From NCBI GenBank assembly GCA_964448855.1, contig CAYUXI010000006.1, forward strand, positions 1-64,000: a stretch of DNA of 64,000 nucleotides. The letters run 5' to 3'. Within the stretch, counting starts at the first letter, position 1, and every line of letters begins with the position of its first letter. The notes under the pieces are model-generated. The model had not been told where the DNA came from and ran no database searches. It saw only the letters and a list, made by a program, of their open reading frames with translations. The translations under genes were made by a program, and so were the position numbers. Shown here piece after piece: positions 1 through 5,651 of the stretch. The stretch comes from QAMX01 sp964448855. GTDB taxonomy: Bacteria > Bacillota > Clostridia > Oscillospirales > QAMX01.

Positions 1-612
1 TACGCGGTCAATGAAAAGGCGTTTTCTGCACTTCTTGATCTGGTGACTGACATCTGCAAACGAAACGGAATCAAGAAACTTGTATGGTCTACCAACAAGA
101 ACGACCGTGTAAATCACCTTGGAGGGTGTAACCTAACAGTTCACCGCGATTACGCAAACAAGTCCTGTCCTGGCGACTATCTGTATAACAAACACGGCGA
201 AATCGCCGCAGAGGTGAACCGCCGCCTGGGTGCGACTGAAAATAAGACGACCGAGAACGAAATGTCCGCGGCCGGTGAAACCGTCTACACGGTCCAGCGT
301 GGCGACACCTTATCCAAAATCGCGAAGAAATACGGCACAACCTACCAAAAGATCGCGGCATACAACGGAATTAAAAATCCGAACCTGATCCACGTCGGCC
401 AGAAAATCAAAATCCCGACAACGCCTACCGCCCAGACATTGAAACAGGGCGACAAAGTAAAGGTCCTGAACGCCGTTACCTATACAGGGAAGACTTTCAA
501 GACCTACTATGACAAATACGACGTGATTCAGGTAAACGGCGACCGCGTGGTCATTGGTATCGGCAAAACCGTTACAGCGGCCGTCAAGGTGTCGAATCTT
601 GAAAAAGTATAA
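1..612 (+). CDS. N-acetylmuramoyl-L-alanine amidase with LysM domain (endolysin), 5' truncated
   Basis: The frame is open from base 1, so the true start lies outside the window; the GTG at 43 is internal. About 203 residues are present. The first part is the end of an Amidase_2/PGRP catalytic domain: the HRDYANKSCPGDYLY stretch carries the conserved His (about residue 48) and Cys (about 56) of the zinc site. A LysM peptidoglycan-binding domain follows (about 96-139, from YTVQRGDTL to KIKIP), then an SH3-like tail of about 60 residues. Family knowledge: such enzymes cleave the amide bond between MurNAc and the stem peptide, releasing phage at lysis. It sits alone before a terminator, as expected for the last gene of a phage late operon. 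Confidence 0.9.
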   Translation, partial: YAVNEKAFSALLDLVTDICKRNGIKKLVWSTNKNDRVNHLGGCNLTVHRDYANKSCPGDYLYNKHGEIAAEVNRRLGATENKTTENEMSAAGETVYTVQRGDTLSKIAKKYGTTYQKIAAYNGIKNPNLIHVGQKIKIPTTPTAQTLKQGDKVKVLNAVTYTGKTFKTYYDKYDVIQVNGDRVVIGIGKTVTAAVKVSNLEKV

Positions 613-633
613 CTGAATCACAGCAAATGAAAG

Positions 634-663
634 GCGGCCAGGGACACTCCCTGACCGCTTTTT
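634..663 (+). terminator. Terminator after the endolysin gene
   Basis: The arms are GCGG plus CAGGGA (634-644) and TCCCTG plus CCGC (648-658), with one mismatched pair, a CAC loop and a T run at 659-663. It lies between two converging genes and touches the stop codon of the minus-strand gene. Confidence 0.85.
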
Positions 664-1295
664 CATTTTCCGAATGTTTTTTCAACTATATCCCTGACTT
701 CGCTTTCTGGAAGTCCTTTTCCAACAGCCGACTTTACCACTGCTTTTTTCAACCCTTCAAGAATCGAATCTTCAGAAATTCCGACTTCGACTTCTTCCGT
801 TTCTTTTGCCCAGTCAACCCCTTCGTCTAAAAGCCTGAACACTTTTGATTCTGCTTCAAGAATTGCTTCTTCAACGCCACCGCCTTCAACACGTTCACAG
901 CGTTCTAATATCTGAACAATTCCATTCCACCGTTTACGCTTGCCGGCAAGTGTCTTTAATGTATCAGCGTTCGCCAGTTCCAGATCCAAAACAACCGGAA
1001 GACGCTGAATAAAGGTCGCGTCAATTTCTTCCTGAATACCGGAACAACAATCATCTTCAATTTGACGAAACATTGTTTCCAGGCGAAAAGCCGCAGACTT
1101 CGCGTCGGAATAGCGTCCTGTAAAAGTTTCCAGTTTCCTTGTTTCGTTCAGAAGGCGAATGGAATCCATAAGAATTTCACGGTTCCGATTAAGGCGCCCC
1201 TGAAACGTCGGATCTGTTCGGACAACTTCCTGAATCAACTTTTCTTTTCGTCTTGTTTCACGCTTTTCCTGACGTTTTTTCGAATTAAAGAACAC
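663..1295 (-). CDS. Hypothetical prophage protein
   Basis: I do not recognise the family. The start is taken as GTG at 1295 because an AAAGGTGG ribosome site sits just upstream at 1303-1310; a longer frame reaches 1388 but would cover the promoter. The product is about 210 residues, very rich in Lys, Arg and Glu. The N-terminal third (KKRQEKRETRRKEK) is strongly basic, and the rest looks helical or coiled-coil with acidic patches and several Cys. It has no signal peptide or membrane segment. It is divergent from an XRE regulator across a shared palindrome, so it is probably controlled by it. A regulatory or DNA-associated prophage accessory role is only a guess. Confidence 0.6.
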   Translation of the reverse strand: MFFNSKKRQEKRETRRKEKLIQEVVRTDPTFQGRLNRNREILMDSIRLLNETRKLETFTGRYSDAKSAAFRLETMFRQIEDDCCSGIQEEIDATFIQRLPVVLDLELANADTLKTLAGKRKRWNGIVQILERCERVEGGGVEEAILEAESKVFRLLDEGVDWAKETEEVEVGISEDSILEGLKKAVVKSAVGKGLPESEVRDIVEKTFGK

Positions 1296-1350
1296 AGGAT
1301 CACCACCTTTCAAATGTAAATTCTTTTTTAATCTTCGGTCGATTCTGACC

Positions 1351-1388
1351 TTTAACACAATTATACGCCGAAAATGTGTTAAAAACAA
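1351..1388 (-). promoter_or_regulatory. Promoter with overlapping inverted repeat (candidate operator)
   Basis: On the minus strand -35 TTGTTT (1383-1388) and -10 TATAAT (1360-1365) are 17 bp apart, reading into the hypothetical gene. A perfect inverted repeat, TTTAACACA (1351-1359) and TGTGTTAAA (1375-1383), brackets the -10 and abuts the -35. The XRE gene starts 55 bp away on the other strand and is the obvious candidate binder (inference). Confidence 0.65.
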
Positions 1389-1437
1389 GAATACTGCTGA
1401 ACATTAACATAAAGGTTACAAGGAAGGAGGTCGTAAA

Positions 1438-1686
1438 ATGAAAATATATGATTATAAAGGCCGGAAAAACGTCAGTGGAAATCGAATTCGCGAAGCACGA
1501 TTGAAGAAACGGCTATCACAGGCCGACTTCGCCGCTAAACTTCAAATAGCTGGAATCACTATGGAACGCGACAGCATCAGCAGAATCGAAATCGGAACAC
1601 GCTTCGTCGCTGATTATGAACTTATGGTTATTGCTGAAATCCTGGACGTTTCTGTCGACTGGTTACTTTCTGAAAACAACGAATAG
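1438..1686 (+). CDS. XRE-family helix-turn-helix regulator
   Basis: An 82-residue protein that is almost entirely an HTH_3/Cro-C1 domain: the RIREARLKKRLSQADFAAKL stretch (about 17-36) supplies the first helices, and DSISRIEIG with the VDWLLSE end completes the five-helix fold. The ATG has a very strong site, AAGGAAGGAGG at 1420-1430. In phages such short proteins act as repressors or Cro-like switches. Here it probably binds the inverted repeat at 1351-1383 and controls the divergent gene and itself. There is no dimerisation or ligand domain beyond the HTH. A strong terminator follows directly. Confidence 0.85.
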   Translation: MKIYDYKGRKNVSGNRIREARLKKRLSQADFAAKLQIAGITMERDSISRIEIGTRFVADYELMVIAEILDVSVDWLLSENNE

Positions 1687-1695
1687 CACGATCGC

Positions 1696-1726
1696 CCCTG
1701 GCAAAAGAGCCAGGGACTTCTTTTTT
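1696..1726 (+). terminator. Terminator after the XRE gene
   Basis: Stem CCCTGGC (1696-1702) and GCCAGGG (1709-1715) with an AAAAGA loop, followed by ACTTC and a six-T run. Confidence 0.9.
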
Positions 1727-1736
1727 GCGAAACCAC

Positions 1737-1765
1737 TTGACAATATAATACCGGTATTATATAAT
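1737..1765 (+). promoter_or_regulatory. Consensus promoter with a 20-bp palindrome filling the spacer
   Basis: TTGACA (1737-1742) and TATAAT (1760-1765) are exact consensus hexamers 17 bp apart. The spacer is a perfect palindrome, ATATAATACC followed by GGTATTATAT (1743-1762), which runs into the -10. A dimeric repressor bound here would block RNA polymerase. The ribbon-helix-helix gene it drives is the natural candidate. Confidence 0.9.
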
Positions 1766-1790
1766 ATATCACAGAAAGAGGTGACGCAGT

Positions 1791-1976
1791 ATGGCACAGG
1801 CACAGATTGAAGCAAATAAACGCTTCCGAAAAAAATCCTATGATAGAATAGAAATCACAGTTCCGAAGGGCGACAGAGAAAAGATCGTTCAGGCGGCCGA
1901 ATCGGTCGGAATGAGTGTAAACGCCTTCATCAAGGAAGCACTGGCCGAACACATCGCCCGTATAACCGTAAAATGA
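1791..1976 (+). CDS. Ribbon-helix-helix (Arc/MetJ-like) DNA-binding protein
   Basis: A 61-residue protein. A basic, Gln-rich start is followed by the beta strand YDRIEITVPKGDREKIVQ, then two helices (AAESVGMSVNAFIKEALAEH). This is the usual RHH arrangement of polar strand residues, helix, GMSVNAFI turn and helix. The start has an AGAGGTGA site. RHH proteins bind palindromes as dimers through the strand, and the perfect palindrome in its own promoter points to autorepression (inference). It sits between an XRE regulator and the transposase and could act as a transposition or lysogeny repressor. An antitoxin role is less likely because no toxin gene is adjacent. Confidence 0.8.
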   Translation: MAQAQIEANKRFRKKSYDRIEITVPKGDREKIVQAAESVGMSVNAFIKEALAEHIARITVK

Positions 1977-1983
1977 AATTGAA

Positions 1984-2013
1984 GGCCCTGTCCTGTCCGG
2001 ACGGGGCCTTTTT
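1984..2013 (+). terminator. Terminator between the RHH and transposase genes
   Basis: A 10-bp stem, GGCCCTGTCC (1984-1993) with GGACGGGGCC (1999-2008), containing one G-T pair, then five Ts. It lies only 23 bp before the transposase ATG, so most transcripts from the strong RHH promoter should stop before the transposase. No separate promoter for the transposase is visible. Confidence 0.9.
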
Positions 2014-2035
2014 CGCATATCAGGGAGGAATTGAA

Positions 2036-3076
2036 ATGAAACGACGCAGATTCAAACATCTAACCTGGACAGACAGGTTAAAAATCGAAACTATGTTGAA
2101 AGATAAACGCCACAAACAGGATATAGCCGACGAAATCGGTGTTCACCTTCGCACCATTTACAACGAAATCAATCGCGGCCGCTATATCCACACGAATTCC
2201 GACCTGACAGAAGAAGAACGTTACAGTCCGGAAAAAGCAGAAGCCGCGTACCGTGAACACCTGGCGGCGAAAGGCCCTGATCTGAAAATCGGAAACGACC
2301 ACGCCCTGGCACAACACATAGAACATAAAATCGCCGAAGAAGGTTATTCCCCGGCCGCTGTCCTGGGTGAAATCAAAGAACAGGGTCTTGAATTCAAAAC
2401 GACGATCTGTGAATCGACTTTGTATTCCTATATCGACAAAGGCGTCTTTTTGACTGTCACAAATAAGAATCTTCCGGTCAAAGGAAAGCAGAAACGGCAA
2501 TACAACAAGGTTCGAAAGGCGAAACGACCGCCAGCCGGCGAAAGTATAGAGAAGCGTCCAAACGAAATCGACGAACGCGCGATCGTCGGGGACTGGGAAA
2601 TGGACTGTGTGGAAGGTAAAAAGAAAACAAAGAAGACACTTCTTGTTCTGACCGAAAGAAAATCCAGGCGCGAAATTATCCGCCCTATGCGCGATCAAAC
2701 TTCAAAAAGTGTAATTCGTGTTCTTGACAGCCTTGAACGCGAATACAGCGCGAATTTCAGTAAAATATTCAGGACAATCACCGTCGACAACGGTTCCGAA
2801 TTTGCCGACTGTGCCGGAATGGAAAAGTCCTGTCGCCGGAAGGGCAACAGGACGAAAATATATTATTGCCACCCCTATTCGTCATACGAAAGAGGTTCAA
2901 ACGAAAACGCAAACAAATTGATCCGGCGCTGGTTCCCGAAAGGAACAGACTTTCGGAAGGTCACGTCAAAAGCAATCCAGAAAGTCGAAGACTGGATCAA
3001 CAACTATCCCAGGGAAATTCTTGGATTCCGAACCGCCGAAGTGGTCTTCCAGGAAGGCGTCGCAGCGCTAATTTGA
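2036..3076 (+). CDS. IS30-family DDE transposase
   Basis: The start is ATG 2036, with CAGGGAGGA six bases before it; an in-frame extension to 1973 overlaps the terminator and is rejected. The 346-residue product has an N-terminal IS30-type helix-turn-helix (about 9-50) and an RNase H-like catalytic domain. The DDE triad is visible: Asp186 in GDWEMD, Asp251 in TVDNGSEF and Glu290 in RGSNENANKL, followed by the family motif RRWFPKG. Length is normal for IS30 (about 300-380) and it looks intact. IS30 enzymes cut and join element ends through a circle-junction intermediate and favour palindromic targets. It is the last gene before host DNA, so it could mobilise the whole prophage or just itself. 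Confidence 0.9.
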   Translation: MKRRRFKHLTWTDRLKIETMLKDKRHKQDIADEIGVHLRTIYNEINRGRYIHTNSDLTEEERYSPEKAEAAYREHLAAKGPDLKIGNDHALAQHIEHKIAEEGYSPAAVLGEIKEQGLEFKTTICESTLYSYIDKGVFLTVTNKNLPVKGKQKRQYNKVRKAKRPPAGESIEKRPNEIDERAIVGDWEMDCVEGKKKTKKTLLVLTERKSRREIIRPMRDQTSKSVIRVLDSLEREYSANFSKIFRTITVDNGSEFADCAGMEKSCRRKGNRTKIYYCHPYSSYERGSNENANKLIRRWFPKGTDFRKVTSKAIQKVEDWINNYPREILGFRTAEVVFQEGVAALI

Positions 3077-3090
3077 AATTTTTTATGAAT

Positions 3091-3117
3091 TTTTGCAATT
3101 TAGTCTTGACTTTTTCA
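3091..3117 (+). other. Putative right terminus of the element
   Basis: This AT-rich stretch after the transposase has TTGCAATTT (3093-3101) and TCTTGACTTTTTC (3104-3116). The host terminator begins at 3123, so the element should end here. A TTGAC block near the right end is reminiscent of outward -35 boxes in some IS30-family ends. The left end is not in the window, so matching inverted repeats and a target duplication cannot be seen. Confidence 0.3.
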
Positions 3118-3122
3118 AAAAA

Positions 3123-3162
3123 ACCGGGGCACATCCTTCTCAATCGGAAGGAATGCCCCGGT
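3123..3162 (-). terminator. Large hairpin terminator of the DHHW lipoprotein gene
   Basis: ACCGGGGCA (3123-3131) pairs with TGCCCCGGT (3154-3162), and an inner CCTTC/GAAGG stem continues it. On the minus strand it is followed by a run of Ts, so it ends the gene that stops at 3175. On the plus strand it can also stop transcripts leaving the transposase. Confidence 0.85.
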
Positions 3163-3174
3163 TTTGTGCCGTTG

Positions 3175-4389
3175 TCAGATCATTTTTTTGAGGTACTGGT
3201 TGATGCCCGGCAGCAGCACCGAGGCATTGATGCAGACGATATCGGTTGCGCCGTGCGTTTTGGCGAAGTCGATCAGGTTCAGGGAGGGTTTGCCGCTTGC
3301 ATTGAACTGGCGCGGGTCAATGACGTAGATTTCCTCGAAATGATCGGTGAGGAACGGGACGAGCGCATTGCCGTAGGACTCCTTGGTCACAATGCAGACG
3401 CGGCCATTGCGAATCGTATCGCTGACGATATGGGTAATCGGGTTGTCACCGGCGAGGAACATACTGTATTTGCTGCCGCGTGCCATTTTGTCGGCGGATT
3501 CCTGGCTGGCCACCACCGAACGGGCGCTCCCGTTGGTCAAATCGGCCGAAGCGTACACGGTCATGGTGGAGGAATGAATCGGGCGGAAATACTCGACAGC
3601 GTCCGGGTTCTGATAGAAGCGCTCGGCATAATCCTTGGCGTAGATGCTCATGGTGCCGACAAAGTTTTCCACCAGACCCGTCTCGTATTCGGAGAGGTCA
3701 TGCGGTTCGATTCCGGCCGTTTTGCAGAACGCCACATAGGCGTAATACGCGCCGCGCTGCGTCCAGTGATGGTCGGTGCGGAAATAGAGGTATTCTGTTG
3801 CGTGCAGGCTCAGCTCCGACCAGGTATCGACGCCGAGTGCGCCGTTTTGCAACGCGTCATAGATCACGTTCATGGCGCGCTGCTGGGAGCGGGTGCCCGC
3901 CTGATATTTGGCGGGTGCGCAGAATTCGACGGCACTGGGGCAGAACATCGCATACACGTTGACATCCGGCAGCTGCGCCTTGATGGAGGAAACCGTCCCG
4001 GCGTAGGATTCAAGCACGCTATCGACGCCATAATAGTGTTCCATGGCGGAATTGCCGATGACGAGGACGTTGCCGAGATCGATTGGGGTGGTGCTGGCAG
4101 TTTTATCGTCCTTGCCGGACGTCTGCACGCCGGTCGTTGTCGTCATGGCAGGCGGCGTTGTGGCCGATGTTTCGGGGGCTGAGGTCGTCGATTCGGGCGG
4201 CGTTGTCGGCAGTGTGACATCCGGGAGCGTGCCGATGGAGGATGACGAGGTGGCCGGAGCCGGTGTCGTCTGCGGCGGTTCCGTTGTGCTGGTTGGTGTC
4301 GGTGTCCCGGTGGAGCAGGCGGTCAGCTGTGCCGTGGCGCAAAGGGCGGCCAGCAGAGACGCCAAGCGTTTTGTGTGTGTATTTTTCAT
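3175..4389 (-). CDS. DHHW-family secreted lipoprotein (SGNH-like, AlgX/AlgJ related)
   Basis: A 404-residue protein. Residues 1-25 form a lipoprotein signal ending in LTAC, so it should be anchored on the outer face of the membrane. Residues 26 to about 105 are a low-complexity linker of Thr, Pro and Ser. The rest is a DHHW domain, with the signature YFRTDHHWTQRG near residue 208 and GNSAMEHYYG at the domain start. Related proteins (AlgX, AlgJ and Gram-positive DHHW proteins) have an SGNH-hydrolase fold and are linked to O-acetylation of exopolysaccharides, but no acetyltransferase is adjacent, so the substrate is unknown. AGAGAGGA precedes the ATG. It is monocistronic, between its own promoter and the hairpin at 3123-3162. 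Confidence 0.8.
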   Translation of the reverse strand: MKNTHTKRLASLLAALCATAQLTACSTGTPTPTSTTEPPQTTPAPATSSSSIGTLPDVTLPTTPPESTTSAPETSATTPPAMTTTTGVQTSGKDDKTASTTPIDLGNVLVIGNSAMEHYYGVDSVLESYAGTVSSIKAQLPDVNVYAMFCPSAVEFCAPAKYQAGTRSQQRAMNVIYDALQNGALGVDTWSELSLHATEYLYFRTDHHWTQRGAYYAYVAFCKTAGIEPHDLSEYETGLVENFVGTMSIYAKDYAERFYQNPDAVEYFRPIHSSTMTVYASADLTNGSARSVVASQESADKMARGSKYSMFLAGDNPITHIVSDTIRNGRVCIVTKESYGNALVPFLTDHFEEIYVIDPRQFNASGKPSLNLIDFAKTHGATDIVCINASVLLPGINQYLKKMI

Positions 4390-4462
4390 TCAGACGAATC
4401 CTCTCTTGCTTTCAAAAATCCATGCATGACGCCGCATTTGGCAGGCGGCTGTGCAGTTCTCT

Positions 4463-4490
4463 ATTATAGTCTATAGATGTAAAGTTTCCA
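4463..4490 (-). promoter_or_regulatory. Promoter of the DHHW lipoprotein gene
   Basis: -10 TATAAT (4463-4468 on plus) and -35 TGGAAA (4485-4490) with a 16-bp spacer, reading toward 4389. The 4390-4636 gap otherwise holds only this and the divergent promoter at 4551-4580. Confidence 0.6.
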
Positions 4491-4550
4491 TGTCCGCCCC
4501 ATGATTTTTTGAGCTGCGCCATTTCTTTTTTTCAGAGTCGATGATTTTGT

Positions 4551-4580
4551 TTGACAAGTGGCTGGGTTTTGTGTTATACT
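4551..4580 (+). promoter_or_regulatory. Promoter of the SLOG-family gene
   Basis: TTGACA (4551-4556), 18-bp spacer, TATACT (4575-4580). Confidence 0.75.
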
Positions 4581-4636
4581 AATTGTAGAACTTTTGTTTG
4601 GATGCTGCCCGCCTGGTTTGGGCAGTCGGAGGAAGT

Positions 4637-5182
4637 ATGATCGTCCCTGCCGCAGACATTCAGAAAACCGCCATGTTTACCGGGCATCGGCTCATTTCTG
4701 CCGTTGAATGCAACCGGCTGCGTTTGGAGCTCCCGGCGCTTGTGACCGACCTGTACGCCGAGGGCATCACCAACTTTATCAGCGGTGCTGCACTCGGCTT
4801 TGACACGTTGGCTGCGCAGGCTGTCCTTTCGGTGCGGGACAGCGGTCTGCCGGTTGTGCTTTGGCTGGCCGTTCCCTGTCTGGAGCAGGATGCCCGCTGG
4901 CGTCCCGCCGATCAGGAGGTCTATTCCAGCCTGACCAAACGCGCCGACCACCTTCTTTACACCTCGCTCACACCCTACTACAACGGCTGTATGCAGGTGC
5001 GCAACCGCAGCATGGTCGAAAGCGCCTCGGTCTGTATCGCCTATTTTGACGGCGAGCGCCGCGGCGGAACCGCCTCCACCTATCGGCTGGCGCAATCCTT
5101 CGGGCGGCGTTTGATCAACCTCTGTCCCCCCGCACGCAATGCTGCACAGCTTCGTCTTTCTGAAACAGATGGCGCGGACTGA
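4637..5182 (+). CDS. SLOG-domain protein, DUF1273/YpsA family
   Basis: The start is ATG 4637, preceded by CGGAGGA; a TTG 13 codons upstream has no ribosome site. The 181-residue product is a single SLOG (Rossmann-like) domain: FTGHR near residue 14, SGAALGFDTLAAQA near 50 (the nucleotide- or ligand-binding glycine loop), VRNRSMV and a late GTASTYRLA segment. YpsA of Bacillus is the best known relative and is linked to cell division and stress, but the biochemical role is unsettled; a nucleotide-derived ligand is assumed for SLOG proteins. It is monocistronic behind a good promoter, and its stop codon lies in the loop of the terminator. Confidence 0.85.
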   Translation: MIVPAADIQKTAMFTGHRLISAVECNRLRLELPALVTDLYAEGITNFISGAALGFDTLAAQAVLSVRDSGLPVVLWLAVPCLEQDARWRPADQEVYSSLTKRADHLLYTSLTPYYNGCMQVRNRSMVESASVCIAYFDGERRGGTASTYRLAQSFGRRLINLCPPARNAAQLRLSETDGAD

Positions 5183-5207
5183 TCTGTCCGCGCCATCTTA
5201 TTTTTTT
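5168..5207 (+). terminator. Terminator after the SLOG gene
   Basis: A perfect 12-bp stem, GATGGCGCGGAC (5168-5179) and GTCCGCGCCATC (5186-5197), followed by TTATTTTTTT. It lies between converging genes and probably also serves mrnC. Confidence 0.95.
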
Positions 5208-5219
5208 CGATATTGGCGT

Positions 5220-5651
5220 TCATCGCGTCCCCTGTCCTGCGGGCGGTTCCGAAAAGATCGGCTCCACGAGCGTCTCAATCCGTTCCGTATCGCCACAGAG
5301 GTACAGATAGCCCAGGAGCGACTCGAGCGCCGTCGCCAGCGCATATTCCGCCGGTGAGCTGCCCTTTGGAATGCGGGCATGGCGGTGATTCCGTCCGCGC
5401 AGAAAAACGGCGCGTTCCTCCTCGGTCAGCTGTTCCGAAAGGCGTTGAGCCAGTGCCGCCTGTCCCGCTGCACGCACATACGTCACCACGGCGCCGTGCA
5501 GCTCCTTGACCTTTTTCCCGGTCGTTTGCAGCAGCCGTGTGCGCACCAGCAATTCAAAAACGCAGTCGCCGATATAGGCCAGCTCCAGTGCGCCGAGCTG
5601 CGCCGCCGCGTGGCGATCCATCGGCAGCTTTTCCATCTGTTGTTCGTTCAT
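5220..5651 (-). CDS. mrnC: Mini-ribonuclease III
   Basis: A 143-residue protein consisting only of an RNase III catalytic domain with no double-stranded RNA-binding domain, which is the definition of Mini-III. Visible elements are LGALELAYIGDCVFELLVR (catalytic Asp in the first motif), FLRGRNHRHA, and AEYALATALESLLGYLYL, holding the second acidic cluster. Family role: maturation of 23S rRNA ends in Firmicutes. Its ATG overlaps the stop of helD by four bases (ATGA), so the two are translationally coupled. In many Firmicutes mrnC sits beside cysS instead, so this partner is unusual. Confidence 0.92.
   Translation of the reverse strand: MNEQQMEKLPMDRHAAAQLGALELAYIGDCVFELLVRTRLLQTTGKKVKELHGAVVTYVRAAGQAALAQRLSEQLTEEERAVFLRGRNHRHARIPKGSSPAEYALATALESLLGYLYLCGDTERIETLVEPIFSEPPAGQGTR

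Larger units (their letters stand above)
1..3117. mobile_element. Right end of a prophage-like element
   Basis: This AT-richer block differs in base composition from everything right of it. It holds a phage-type endolysin, a hypothetical protein, two small DNA-binding proteins and an IS30-family transposase, and then gives way to host genes. The left end is outside the window. The right boundary must lie between the transposase stop at 3076 and the host terminator that starts at 3123; 3117 is a guess. No tyrosine or serine integrase is visible, so the transposase may be the mobility enzyme of the whole element, or an independent insertion sequence inside it. Confidence 0.6.

Noticed and set aside
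43..45. GTG as start of the endolysin
   Set aside because: The frame is open to base 1 and the upstream codons continue the amidase domain.
2866..4182. Long plus-strand open frame opposite the DHHW lipoprotein gene
   Set aside because: It runs through the transposase end and the terminator, lacks a ribosome site, and its product has no domain.
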